From NCBI GenBank assembly GCA_020635275.1, contig JACKAA010000002.1, positions 558,001 to 622,000 of the forward strand: a DNA stretch of 64,000 nt, given 5' to 3'. Position 1 is the stretch's first letter, and each line of letters starts with the position of its first letter. The DNA comes from Ignavibacteriales bacterium. Its GTDB lineage: Bacteria; Bacteroidota; Ignavibacteria; Ignavibacteriales; Melioribacteraceae. The position numbers and the translations under genes are program-made. This document shows, piece by piece, positions 7,136 to 16,171 of the stretch. Under the pieces are notes generated by a model. The model was not told the origin of the DNA. It did not search any database and saw nothing but the letters and a program-made list of their open reading frames with translations.

Positions 7136-9346
7136 ATGGAAAACAATAATAATCAAAACAATGAAAGCAAGTGTCCATTTTCCAGCGGGATAGTTAAAAA
7201 AACTGCCGGCGGCGGAACTTCAAATCGTGATTGGTGGCCCAATCAATTAAACTTGGATATTCTTCGCCAACATTCTTCACTTTCAGATCCAATGGATAAT
7301 GATTTTAATTATTCTGAGGAATTCAAGAAATTAGATCTTAAAGCCGTTAAACAAGATCTTTATAATCTTATGACCGACTCACAAGATTGGTGGCCTGCAG
7401 ATTACGGTCACTACGGACCATTATTTATAAGAATGGCTTGGCATAGTGCCGGTACATATCGTATTTCAGATGGCCGAGGTGGCGGTGGAACCGGAAATCA
7501 ACGTTTTGCTCCATTAAACAGCTGGCCCGATAATGCAAACCTAGATAAAGCAAGAATTCTTCTTTGGCCAATTAAAAAGAAATACGGTAAAAAACTTTCT
7601 TGGGCTGATTTAATGATTCTTGCCGGTAATTGCGCTTTAGAATCAATGGGATTAAAAACTTTCGGTTTCGGCGGCGGACGTGCAGATATTTGGGAACCAG
7701 AGAAAGATATTTATTGGGGATCAGAAGCCGAGTGGCTTGGCGACAAACGTTACGAAGGTGATCGCGAACTTGAAAATCCTTTGGCTGCTGTACAAATGGG
7801 ATTGATTTATGTAAATCCCGAAGGCCCTAACGGTAAGCCTGATCCGGTTGCTTCCGGAAAAGATATTAGAGAAACATTCGGCAGAATGGCAATGAATGAT
7901 GAAGAAACTGTTGCACTTGTTGCCGGTGGACATACTTTTGGTAAATGTCACGGTGCAGGAGATGCTGCATTAGTTGGACCTGAACCTGAAGCTGCTGGCA
8001 TTGAAGAACAAGGCTTAGGATGGAAAAATAGTTTTGGAAGCGGAAAAGGTGTTCATACAATTACAAGCGGAATTGAAGGTGCCTGGACAACAAATCCAAT
8101 AAAATGGGATAATGGTTATTTTGATGTTTTATTTGGTTATGATTGGGAATTGGTAAAAAGTCCTGCCGGCGCATATCAATGGATTCCTAAAGATGGGGCC
8201 GGTGCAGATACTGTTCCGGATGCACATGATCCAAATATTAAACATGCACCAATGATGACAACTGCTGATCTTGCAATGAGAATGGATCCGATTTATGAAA
8301 AAATTTCGAGACGCTTTCATGAAAATCCGGATGAATTTGCTGATGCATTTGCTCGTGCTTGGTTTAAATTAACTCACAGAGATATGGGACCAAAAGCTCG
8401 TTATCTTGGTTCGGAAGTTCCAAATGAAGAATTAATTTGGCAAGATCCAATTCCTTCGGTTGATTACGAAACAATTAATGAAAATGATATAACTGAACTA
8501 AAAAGTAAGATAATTAATTCCGGACTTTCAATTTCTGAGCTTGTATCAACAGCTTGGGCTTCTGCGTCAACATTCCGCGGATCTGATAATAGAGGCGGTG
8601 CAAACGGTGCGCGCATTCGTTTATCTCCACAAAAAGATTGGAAAGTAAATAATCCGGCACAATTGGCAAAAGTTCTTGGTGCTCTTGAATCAATTCAAAA
8701 AGAATTTAATGAAGCTCAAAATAATAAGAAAGTATCTTTAGCTGATTTAATTGTTCTTGGCGGATGTGCGGCTGTTGAAAAGGCAGCAAAAGATGCTGGT
8801 CATGATGTTAAGGTTCCATTTGCTCCCGGTCGAGCAGATGCTACTGAAGAACAGACAGATGTTGAATCATTTGCTGTTCTTGAACCTGAAGCTGACGGAT
8901 TCAGAAATTATTCCAGAACAAAATTCACAGTTTCTGCAGAAGAAATGCTGGTTGATAAAGCTCAGCTTTTAACTCTGACTGCACCTGAAATGACTGTATT
9001 GGTTGGAGGCATGCGTGTTTTAAATGCCAATTTTGATCATTCAAAACATGGTGTTTTTACAAAAAGACCTGAACAATTAACAAATGATTACTTCTTAAAT
9101 TTACTTGATCTTGGAACCACATGGAAAGCCGCTGATAAAGATGGAGAAATATTTGAAGGCAGCGACCGAAAAACCGGTGAGAAAAAATGGTCAGGAACAA
9201 GAGTCGATTTAATCTTCGGTTCAAACTCTGAATTAAGAGCAATTGCAGAAGTTTACGGATGTGAAGATTCGGAAAAGAAATTTGTTAAGGATTTTATTTC
9301 TGCATGGAATAAAGTTATGAACCTTGACCGTTTTGATTTGAAATAA
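7136..9346 (+). CDS. katG: Bifunctional catalase-peroxidase KatG
   Basis: Heme enzyme degrading hydrogen peroxide by catalase and peroxidase reactions. The 736 residues match the full two-domain family length. The distal site is Arg99, Trp102 and His103 (RMAWHSAGTYR). The proximal heme ligand is His266 in GGHTFGKCHGAG. Tyr225 and Met251 are in place to form the Trp-Tyr-Met crosslink needed for catalase activity. The C-terminal domain is a degenerate copy of the first, as normal. No signal peptide, so it is cytoplasmic. It is followed by its own terminator and is probably monocistronic. Confidence 0.98.
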   Translation: MENNNNQNNESKCPFSSGIVKKTAGGGTSNRDWWPNQLNLDILRQHSSLSDPMDNDFNYSEEFKKLDLKAVKQDLYNLMTDSQDWWPADYGHYGPLFIRMAWHSAGTYRISDGRGGGGTGNQRFAPLNSWPDNANLDKARILLWPIKKKYGKKLSWADLMILAGNCALESMGLKTFGFGGGRADIWEPEKDIYWGSEAEWLGDKRYEGDRELENPLAAVQMGLIYVNPEGPNGKPDPVASGKDIRETFGRMAMNDEETVALVAGGHTFGKCHGAGDAALVGPEPEAAGIEEQGLGWKNSFGSGKGVHTITSGIEGAWTTNPIKWDNGYFDVLFGYDWELVKSPAGAYQWIPKDGAGADTVPDAHDPNIKHAPMMTTADLAMRMDPIYEKISRRFHENPDEFADAFARAWFKLTHRDMGPKARYLGSEVPNEELIWQDPIPSVDYETINENDITELKSKIINSGLSISELVSTAWASASTFRGSDNRGGANGARIRLSPQKDWKVNNPAQLAKVLGALESIQKEFNEAQNNKKVSLADLIVLGGCAAVEKAAKDAGHDVKVPFAPGRADATEEQTDVESFAVLEPEADGFRNYSRTKFTVSAEEMLVDKAQLLTLTAPEMTVLVGGMRVLNANFDHSKHGVFTKRPEQLTNDYFLNLLDLGTTWKAADKDGEIFEGSDRKTGEKKWSGTRVDLIFGSNSELRAIAEVYGCEDSEKKFVKDFISAWNKVMNLDRFDLK

Positions 9347-9370
9347 AAAACAATTGTGTCAAAAAATGTT

Positions 9371-9405
9371 AAGGACGGTTATTCATTAATCGTCCTTTTT
9401 ATTTT
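9371..9405 (+). terminator. Terminator after katG
   Basis: AAGGACG pairs with CGTCCTT around a 13-base loop, followed by a T-rich run at 9396-9405. Confidence 0.75.
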
Positions 9406-9435
9406 TAAATAAATCTCAATTTATTATTTTTATAA

Positions 9436-10329
9436 ATGGATTTGCAAAACAATAAACATCACATTCTTTCTATACTTCAAGCATTATTAGTAACATTTCT
9501 TTGGTCTACTTCTTTCATCCTAATTAAATGGGGATTATCAGAAATTCCTCCAATAACCTATGCCGGTTTGCGTTACACTCTTGCTTTTTTTTGTTTTTTG
9601 CCCTTTATACTTTTAAAGAAAAATTATATTAAAGAAATTAAAAATCTGAAGCCTAATAAATGGAAGAAACTTATTTTACTTGGATTTATATTTTACACTT
9701 TCACACAAGGTACACAATTTTTAGGTTTATCATTACTTCCCTCGGTAACTGTTAGTTTAATGCTCAATTTTACTCCTATTATTGTTGCTGTAATGGGCAT
9801 TTTTTTATTAAATGAAAATCCAACAAAACTTCAATGGATTGGCACATCACTTTTTATATTAGGAATATTGGTTTATTTCTTTCCTATTTCATTATTAGAA
9901 AATGAAATTCTGGGATTAGGTGTAATGTTCATTGGAATTTTAGCAAATTCCGGATCGGCAATTCTGGGAAGAGATATTAACAGAAATAAAGATATTAGTC
10001 CGTTTGTTGTAACATTTATAAGTATGGGAGTTGGTGCAATAATTTTATTGTTCACTGGACTTATTCAAAATGGTTTGCCTACTATCAGCACAACAAATTG
10101 GGTTTATTTAATTTGGCTTGCTGCAATCAATACGGCATTTGCATTCACATTGTGGAACTTAACTTTACAAAATTTATCCGCAATGGAATCAAGCATTATA
10201 AACGGAACAATGCTAATACAAATTGCTGTTCTGGCTTGGATTTTTCTTGGTGAATCAATAACTGCCCAAGAAGGATTTGGAATGCTGATTGCTGTTGTTG
10301 GTGCTTTGTTTGTTCAATTAAAAAAATAA
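9436..10329 (+). CDS. EamA/DMT-family permease
   Basis: A 297-residue drug/metabolite transporter protein with about ten hydrophobic helices arranged as two EamA repeats of five. The typical N-terminal WSTSFILIKWGL and PITYAGLRYTLAF motifs are seen, and the second repeat begins near residue 155. Substrate unknown; family members export amino acids or other metabolites. It lies between the katG terminator and the convergent Rrf2 gene, from which it is 3 bases apart. No partner gene suggests its substrate. Confidence 0.88.
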   Translation: MDLQNNKHHILSILQALLVTFLWSTSFILIKWGLSEIPPITYAGLRYTLAFFCFLPFILLKKNYIKEIKNLKPNKWKKLILLGFIFYTFTQGTQFLGLSLLPSVTVSLMLNFTPIIVAVMGIFLLNENPTKLQWIGTSLFILGILVYFFPISLLENEILGLGVMFIGILANSGSAILGRDINRNKDISPFVVTFISMGVGAIILLFTGLIQNGLPTISTTNWVYLIWLAAINTAFAFTLWNLTLQNLSAMESSIINGTMLIQIAVLAWIFLGESITAQEGFGMLIAVVGALFVQLKK

Positions 10330-10332
10330 AAA

Positions 10333-10764
10333 TCAAAGGCTTGTAATTTTCTTTACTGTCTTTTCTTTAAGCTGCTCAAGTGTTTCTTCACTCAGCATTT
10401 TAAAAGCATCATCTCTAATTTTGCCCCATTTATCATGAACAGGACACGGATGTTCACTACTGCAATTTGGAAAACCAAGAACACAATTCTTAAAAACACT
10501 AAGTCCATCAATAGCTTCAACAATTTCAATCAATTTAATTTTACTTGGTCTACGGGCTAAATAAAATCCTCCATTTTTTCCTTTTTTGGATCCAATTATT
10601 CCGCTGTCGGTAAGAGTCTGAAGCATTTTAGAAACAAATTCTTTTGGAACTTTTATTTCATTTGATACTTCTTGTGAACTAAAAATTATTTGATCTTTTT
10701 TTATTGATAAAAAAAGTACGGCCTGTAAAGCTAATTCACATTTTTTTGAAAATATTACTGTCAT
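10333..10764 (-). CDS. Rrf2-family transcriptional regulator with three-Cys iron-sulfur motif
   Basis: A 143-residue winged-helix regulator. The helix-turn-helix spans about 10-65 (SSQEVSNEIKVPKEFVSKML), followed by the family wing KKGKNGGFYLARRP. Three cysteines are spaced C-x6-C-x5-C in NCVLGFPNCSSEHPC, close to the C-x5-C-x5-C of IscR and NsrR, so it probably binds a [2Fe-2S] or [4Fe-4S] cluster and responds to NO, redox or iron-sulfur status. A 19-base site before its own start matches the site at the nrf promoter, suggesting self-regulation and control of nrf. It is not next to isc or suf genes here. NsrR-like is more likely than IscR by context, but not proven. Confidence 0.88.
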   Translation of the reverse strand: MTVIFSKKCELALQAVLFLSIKKDQIIFSSQEVSNEIKVPKEFVSKMLQTLTDSGIIGSKKGKNGGFYLARRPSKIKLIEIVEAIDGLSVFKNCVLGFPNCSSEHPCPVHDKWGKIRDDAFKMLSEETLEQLKEKTVKKITSL

Positions 10765-10769
10765 CGTTT

Positions 10770-10788
10770 TCAGATTATTTATTCTTAT
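10770..10788 (-). promoter_or_regulatory. Candidate autoregulatory operator of the Rrf2 gene
   Basis: TCAGATTATTTATTCTTAT matches the nrf promoter element (3126-3144) at 17 of 19 positions in the same orientation relative to its gene. It lies 6 bases before the rrf2 start codon. The palindrome is less perfect here than at nrf. Confidence 0.5.
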
Positions 10789-10909
10789 TTAATCTAAAAA
10801 ATTTCATTCAAAATAAAAAGAACAAAATACTATTTGGCATTATATGTTTTTAACAAATTCATTACATTAAATAAGTTCAAAAATCAAAATATTTCATTGG
10901 ATATAAAAG

Positions 10910-12013
10910 ATGAAAAAGAAAAGTAAAATCTCTACAAAAAATTTTACAAAAAGGATGATTGTCTTTAACAAAAAATTGAATCATAAAGTCGGTCGTCCTG
11001 CCGGAGATTTAACGTATTACGGAGAAGAAAAAAGAAGCGAGACAAAAATCCGATTAATTCAATATAACAAAGAAGATTATGAAGAAATTATTGTTGATAA
11101 TATTGCGCAAATAAAAAGCACTATATCAAAAGATAAAATTGCTTGGCTGGATATTGAAGGTTTTGAAGATGCAGAAAAAATAAAGGAAATCGGCAAAGTG
11201 TTCGATATTCATGATTTAGTAATTGAAGATGTTTTTAATACAGATCATATACCAAAGTATGAAGAAGGTGAAGATCATTTACTAGTTGTTTTAAAAAGTT
11301 TTAAAGAAGATATTGGCGGACCAAAAGATACTCATGTTACATTGATCTTAAAACAAAATTTAGTTATTTCGTTTCAAGAAGAACCAAATACAATAATTCA
11401 GCCTAAAATTGAAAGAATAAAAAACGGTAAAGGAAGAAGCAGAGATAAAAATGCAGATTATTTATTTTTTGTTCTTTTAGATGCTTTTATTGATAGCTAC
11501 TATACTTACTTTGAACATTTAAGAGAAGAGATCTATAATCTTGATGCAAAAATTTTATTGGAAACTTCAAAAAATCATATTGAGGATATTTATAATCTTA
11601 AAAATAAACTTACTGGTATTAGAAAAAACGTGTTTCCGCTAAAAAATAGTATAAATGAACTTCTTACTGATGAGCCGGATTTGTTGGAAGAATCCAATAT
11701 AAGGTATTTTTCTGATTGCAAAGATCATATAAATGAATTACTAGAATTTTATCATTCATTTTTAGAAATTATAAATAGTTTAATTTCACTTAATGAAAAC
11801 AATTTGAACAACAGCACAAATAAAATTATAAAAGTACTAACAATTATCTCAACAATATTTATTCCACTTACATTTATTGCTGGAATATATGGTATGAACT
11901 TTGCAAATATGCCGGAAACCAAATGGCATAATGGATATTATTATGCTTTGCTATCAATGTTTTTTACAGGAATTTTCATTTTAGGTATTCTTAAATGGAA
12001 AAAATGGATTTGA
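10910..12013 (+). CDS. corA: CorA-family magnesium/cobalt transporter
   Basis: A 367-residue CorA-type channel for divalent cations. A large cytoplasmic alpha/beta N-terminal domain is followed by long helices (about 190-300) and two C-terminal membrane helices. The signature GMN is present in YGMNFANMPETKW near residue 339. IEDVFNTDHIPKYEEGEDHLLVVLK is typical of the family. It is followed after only 3 bases by an SLC12-like transporter, so the two are almost certainly cotranscribed. Magnesium as main substrate is inferred from the family. Confidence 0.93.
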   Translation: MKKKSKISTKNFTKRMIVFNKKLNHKVGRPAGDLTYYGEEKRSETKIRLIQYNKEDYEEIIVDNIAQIKSTISKDKIAWLDIEGFEDAEKIKEIGKVFDIHDLVIEDVFNTDHIPKYEEGEDHLLVVLKSFKEDIGGPKDTHVTLILKQNLVISFQEEPNTIIQPKIERIKNGKGRSRDKNADYLFFVLLDAFIDSYYTYFEHLREEIYNLDAKILLETSKNHIEDIYNLKNKLTGIRKNVFPLKNSINELLTDEPDLLEESNIRYFSDCKDHINELLEFYHSFLEIINSLISLNENNLNNSTNKIIKVLTIISTIFIPLTFIAGIYGMNFANMPETKWHNGYYYALLSMFFTGIFILGILKWKKWI

Positions 12014-12016
12014 TAA

Positions 12017-14176
12017 ATGACTGCTATTTCCCATAAAATAAAAAAGTCCTTTAACAAAACTGGTCCAAGCTCACATCATAAATTTGGAACGTTTGGAGGA
12101 GTGTTTACGCCCGATGTTTTAACAATATTGGGTGTAATAATGTTTTTAAGATTAGGCTGGGTTGTTGGTAATGCCGGATTGCTTGGCGCAATTTTAATTA
12201 TTGTCCTTGCCAAAATAATTACTATATGCACTGGTCTATCAATGTCTTCAATTACCACAAATATTAAAATAGGTGCAGGCGGACCTTATTCAATTATAGC
12301 AAAATCGTTAGGGCTTGAAGCTGGGGGAAGCATTGGAATTCCATTTTATTTTTCTCAATCATTATCAGCTGCTTTATATATAATTGGATTTACCGAAGGT
12401 TGGTTAATGATATTTCCGGAACATAATTCGGTTTTAGTATCATTAATTACTGCTGCCGTACTTTTTATTATTTCATATAGTGGAGCAAAACATGCAATAA
12501 GAGTTCAATATATAATATTTGCAATTATTATTTTATCTGTCCTTTCTTTCTTTTTAACTCCCTCTGCTCCAATAGATAATGTAACACTTATAGGTGAATT
12601 TGAAGATGCTGATTTTTGGCATGTGTTTGCAATATTCTTCCCAGCAGTTACTGGGATAATGGCCGGTGCTAATTTATCAGGCGATCTAAAGAATCCAAGA
12701 AAATCTATACCCAAAGGAACATTATCCGCTATTGGTTTTACTTTATTGATATATATTTTAATGGCTGTGTTTTCGGCTACATATATTTCCACAGATGAGC
12801 TTAGAACTAACCAAATGTACATGGTTGATTATGCAATTTGGGGACCTTTAGTAATAATGGGAATTTTGGCGGCAACTTTTTCATCGGCTTTAGGTAGTTT
12901 AATTGGTGCTCCAAGAATTTTACAGGCTTTGGCAAATCAACAAACTATTCCTCTCTCTAATATATTTGAAAAATTATCACCAAACCATGAACCAAGAAAT
13001 GCAATTATTTTTACTGGGGGAATAATAGTTGTATCATTAATCCTTGGCGATTTAGATGCCTTAGCAACTTTAATAACGCTTTTCTTTTTAATTACATACG
13101 GCACTTTAAATCTTGTTGTTTTTATTCAGCAAAGTATGAAGATAATTAGTTTTAGACCAACATTTAAAATTTCCAGAATCATTCCATTTATTGGAGCTAT
13201 TGGTAGTTTTTTAATGATGATGCTTATAAGTCCTATTTTTAGTTTATTGGCAATTTCCACAATTGTATCCCTATACATTTGGCTTTCAAAAAAAGGGTTA
13301 AAAGCTGATTGGGGTGATATTCGTGGCGGTATGTTTTTAGTCCTTGCAGAGGTGGCTTCAAGAATAGCAGCTAGATTTCCCCGACATCAAGTTGCATGGA
13401 AACCTGATTTATTAATTCCAATTGAGAATCCACAATCTTCGGTTGGATCATTACTTTTTATTAGAAGCATAACTTATCCATCAGGCAGTATTTATACTTT
13501 TACTGTCACAATTGAAAATGTTGTAGAAACTAAAAAAGATTTAACTCAAGCAATTTTACCACTTAAATCCGAAAACATACTTGTAAGCGCAACAGTGCTT
13601 GAAGATAAAGATTTTTTACATGGAGCCAAGCTTGTAATTCAAACTTTACAAGGTGGTGCATTAAGACCCAATACTCTATTCTTAACTCTTGGAAGCGACG
13701 AAAAAAAAGATGGAATTATAAATGAATTAGTTAATTATGCTAAAATAAATGAATTGGGAACTTTAATTTTAAGACAGCACAAGCGTACTGCTTTTGGTTT
13801 GCAGAGAGATATAAACTTATGGTTAAGAGATAAAAGTCCTAACTGGCATTTAGCTATTTTGATTTCACTTCAATTACAAATTAATTGGGGCGGCAAAATT
13901 AATCTTGTTACTGTTGCTAATGATAAAAAAGATGAGCAAAGATTATATAAATTTTTAAATGCTATAAGTGAACAAACCCGACTTCCTTCACTTACAGAAT
14001 TTAAAGTACTAACCGGAAATTTTACAGATGTAATAAAAGAAGCTCCGCGAGCTGATATAAATATTTTTGGATTAGGTGAAGTTCTTAATTTCAATTATAT
14101 GAGAGAAATTACCGAACTCTCAATGTCGTCATGTTTGTTTGTGCGAGATTCCGGCAAAGAAAGTGCATTGGTATAA
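12017..14176 (+). CDS. SLC12-like (cation-chloride cotransporter family) permease
   Basis: A 719-residue APC-superfamily transporter. The N-terminal motif GTFGGVFTPDVLTILGVIMF and the following RLGWVVGNAG closely resemble eukaryotic Na-K-Cl and K-Cl cotransporters, and about 12 hydrophobic helices fill residues 30-430. A soluble C-terminal half (about 450-719) resembles the cytoplasmic SLC12 domain. Bacterial members are usually annotated only as amino acid permeases, and ion specificity cannot be read here. Tight coupling to corA suggests a role in ion balance. It runs convergently into the MscS gene, which fits osmotic or ionic homeostasis. Confidence 0.85.
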   Translation: MTAISHKIKKSFNKTGPSSHHKFGTFGGVFTPDVLTILGVIMFLRLGWVVGNAGLLGAILIIVLAKIITICTGLSMSSITTNIKIGAGGPYSIIAKSLGLEAGGSIGIPFYFSQSLSAALYIIGFTEGWLMIFPEHNSVLVSLITAAVLFIISYSGAKHAIRVQYIIFAIIILSVLSFFLTPSAPIDNVTLIGEFEDADFWHVFAIFFPAVTGIMAGANLSGDLKNPRKSIPKGTLSAIGFTLLIYILMAVFSATYISTDELRTNQMYMVDYAIWGPLVIMGILAATFSSALGSLIGAPRILQALANQQTIPLSNIFEKLSPNHEPRNAIIFTGGIIVVSLILGDLDALATLITLFFLITYGTLNLVVFIQQSMKIISFRPTFKISRIIPFIGAIGSFLMMMLISPIFSLLAISTIVSLYIWLSKKGLKADWGDIRGGMFLVLAEVASRIAARFPRHQVAWKPDLLIPIENPQSSVGSLLFIRSITYPSGSIYTFTVTIENVVETKKDLTQAILPLKSENILVSATVLEDKDFLHGAKLVIQTLQGGALRPNTLFLTLGSDEKKDGIINELVNYAKINELGTLILRQHKRTAFGLQRDINLWLRDKSPNWHLAILISLQLQINWGGKINLVTVANDKKDEQRLYKFLNAISEQTRLPSLTEFKVLTGNFTDVIKEAPRADINIFGLGEVLNFNYMREITELSMSSCLFVRDSGKESALV

Positions 14177-14185
14177 TTTAAATTT

Positions 14186-15103
14186 CTATTTGGGTTTTGT
14201 TCCTTCTTTTCCTTCAGATAAATTATTATAGTATCTCGTAGTAGGATATGCAAAATCAATATTATCATGTTTTGCAAATTGATCAAGAACTTCTTCCCAA
14301 ATTGATTCGTCGGTTGCTCTGCGTTTTCTAACATGGCAAATATAGCGCATAGTCAACATAACACCGCTGTCTTTAACTGAAGTGTAAACAATAGGTGTAA
14401 GTTTTGAATAAAAAATTAAAAACTTTTTTGCAGCTTCTTTGATTTGACGTTCAGCTTCTGTGGTTAAATGTACAGCGTGCTTATTAATAACGTCTGTTAA
14501 AATTTCTTTAGCTTTTCTCCAATCGCTTTCAAATGTAACTAATACAGGAACTTCATTCCAAATATATTCAAATCCGGCAGTATAATTTGCTTGTGATGTT
14601 TTAAAGACTGTACCGTTTGGAATATGAATTATTCTTCCTGTACTTTGATCAGCATCTACCCAATTACCAATTTCAATTACAGAAAACTGGAATATCCTAA
14701 CATCAATTACATCGCCTATTATATTATTAATTTCAATTCTATCTCCAACAGAAAATGGTTTTCTAATCAATAGAAAAATCCAGCCGGCAAAATTGACTAA
14801 CAAATCTTGCAAAGCAATTGCAAGACCGGCAGAAAGCAACCCAAAATATGTTCCAATAGATTCAAACGCACCAAACCACACCTTTGTTAAAAGCATTATG
14901 GCAAGAATTACAGTAATATATTTTATAATTTTTTGCCACTGATACCGTAGTGTTAAATCATCTATTTTATCAAAAACAATTCTTTTTAAGATTCTATCAA
15001 GTATAAGCCATATAAAAATTATTATAAATGTATTTAGAAATTTGCTTTGAAATTCTGGAGAAATTCCAAGTGATTGTTGAATTAAATTTGTGATTGTATC
15101 CAT
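14186..15103 (-). CDS. MscS-family small-conductance mechanosensitive channel
   Basis: A 305-residue channel with N-terminal hydrophobic helices (about 20-100) and the pore-lining Gly/Ala-rich helix FGLLSAGLAIALQDLLVNFAG, then the beta domain (RKPFSVGDRIEINNIIGDVIDVRIF). It opens under membrane tension to release solutes. An in-frame ATG exists upstream at 15139; the start at 15103 (MDTITNLIQQSLG) is preferred because the extra 12 residues do not look family-like, although neither has a clear ribosome-binding site. It lies next to two ion transporter genes. Confidence 0.9.
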   Translation of the reverse strand: MDTITNLIQQSLGISPEFQSKFLNTFIIIFIWLILDRILKRIVFDKIDDLTLRYQWQKIIKYITVILAIMLLTKVWFGAFESIGTYFGLLSAGLAIALQDLLVNFAGWIFLLIRKPFSVGDRIEINNIIGDVIDVRIFQFSVIEIGNWVDADQSTGRIIHIPNGTVFKTSQANYTAGFEYIWNEVPVLVTFESDWRKAKEILTDVINKHAVHLTTEAERQIKEAAKKFLIFYSKLTPIVYTSVKDSGVMLTMRYICHVRKRRATDESIWEEVLDQFAKHDNIDFAYPTTRYYNNLSEGKEGTKPK

Positions 15104-15167
15104 GTTTTTAAGAATTGTTGTTTTTGTAAAACTAATCAAAATGAAATTGATTTGAATGGATAAAATA

Positions 15168-15200
15168 AAAAAGGTGCACTTAAAAGCACACCTTTTTCAA
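15168..15200 (-). terminator. Terminator downstream of the PEGA lipoprotein gene
   Basis: On the minus strand AAAAGGTG and CACCTTTT arms enclose a short loop and are followed by T6. It lies between the PEGA gene and mscS, so these are separate transcripts. Confidence 0.6.
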
Positions 15201-15214
15201 AACAAAATTACGTA

Positions 15215-16156
15215 TTAAAACTGCGTGTTATTTTCTCTATCATTGTAGAGCCATTTTACATGTAATTGCGCTGAAACTCCCGGAACACCACCCTCAATAT
15301 CTTCAATAATGAATTTTGAATAATGTCCATCAGCATCATAAAGGAAGACATATTTTGTTTCCGTATCAGGAATTTGTGTTAACCATGAATTATCCTTTAC
15401 AGGTGAATTTATTCCATCATGTATATCTGTTGAATTTCCAACTTTGAAGTATGTTTCTCTAGTCATACCGTTTCTGTCTTTGGCACTCATTACAATAAAT
15501 CCATCAGAATTATAAAATATATCTACATCCTGATTAACACCTGCTTTTATACTAATTGCTGCTCCAGAAGATAAATCTAATCCACTAGGATGCTCTGAGG
15601 ATGGATCTGCAGATTCATAGAAAGAGGTGGTGAAGGTTGTAACAAATGTTGGTCGTAAATTAATTGAAACAGTTGCTGTTCCACCATTAGCTATTTGGGT
15701 AATTTCAGTTGAGTCGGCATAGTCTGTTAATTGTAAAACTACTGTATAATTATCATCAGCTAATGAAAATGTATGAGGTGTAACTTCACCTGTATTTACA
15801 CCATCTAAAATAATTGTTGCACCAGCAGGTTCGGATTGAACTATTAACGAACCTAATTGTGAAAGTGTTGTTCCTGATGTAAGAATAAATTCCTCACCGG
15901 CGGTTACACTAACATTAAATTCCAAATCGCCATAACCATCTAATTTTAAAGTAACAATATGAGCTCCGGGTGATGCATCTATGGTACCAGGAGTAACTTC
16001 TCCTGTATTTACACCATCTAACCAAATTTGGGCACCGGTTGGTGTTGATTCAACATAAACAGTACCTGTATCCGGAACCGGATCTGTTGAATCTTCGCAA
16101 GACATAACTGCTAATCCTAAAATTAGAATTAAAAAAAACCAATAATTCTTTTTCAT
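15215..16156 (-). CDS. PEGA-domain lipoprotein
   Basis: A 313-residue exported protein. The signal peptide ends in the lipobox VMSC (Cys20), so it is membrane-anchored. Two PEGA domains follow at about 31-95 and 102-170, each with the same LDGVNTGEVTP core. The residues around the repeat (GTVYVESTPTGAQIW and GSLIVQSEPAGATII) show an internal duplication. The C-terminal 140 residues are beta-rich and unassigned. PEGA domains are surface-associated in many bacteria. A Thr/Ser-rich composition supports an extracytoplasmic location. It follows the coiled-coil lipoprotein gene by 15 bases, probably in one operon. Confidence 0.85.
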   Translation of the reverse strand: MKKNYWFFLILILGLAVMSCEDSTDPVPDTGTVYVESTPTGAQIWLDGVNTGEVTPGTIDASPGAHIVTLKLDGYGDLEFNVSVTAGEEFILTSGTTLSQLGSLIVQSEPAGATIILDGVNTGEVTPHTFSLADDNYTVVLQLTDYADSTEITQIANGGTATVSINLRPTFVTTFTTSFYESADPSSEHPSGLDLSSGAAISIKAGVNQDVDIFYNSDGFIVMSAKDRNGMTRETYFKVGNSTDIHDGINSPVKDNSWLTQIPDTETKYVFLYDADGHYSKFIIEDIEGGVPGVSAQLHVKWLYNDRENNTQF

Positions 16157-16171
16157 TTTTACTTCTCTCCT

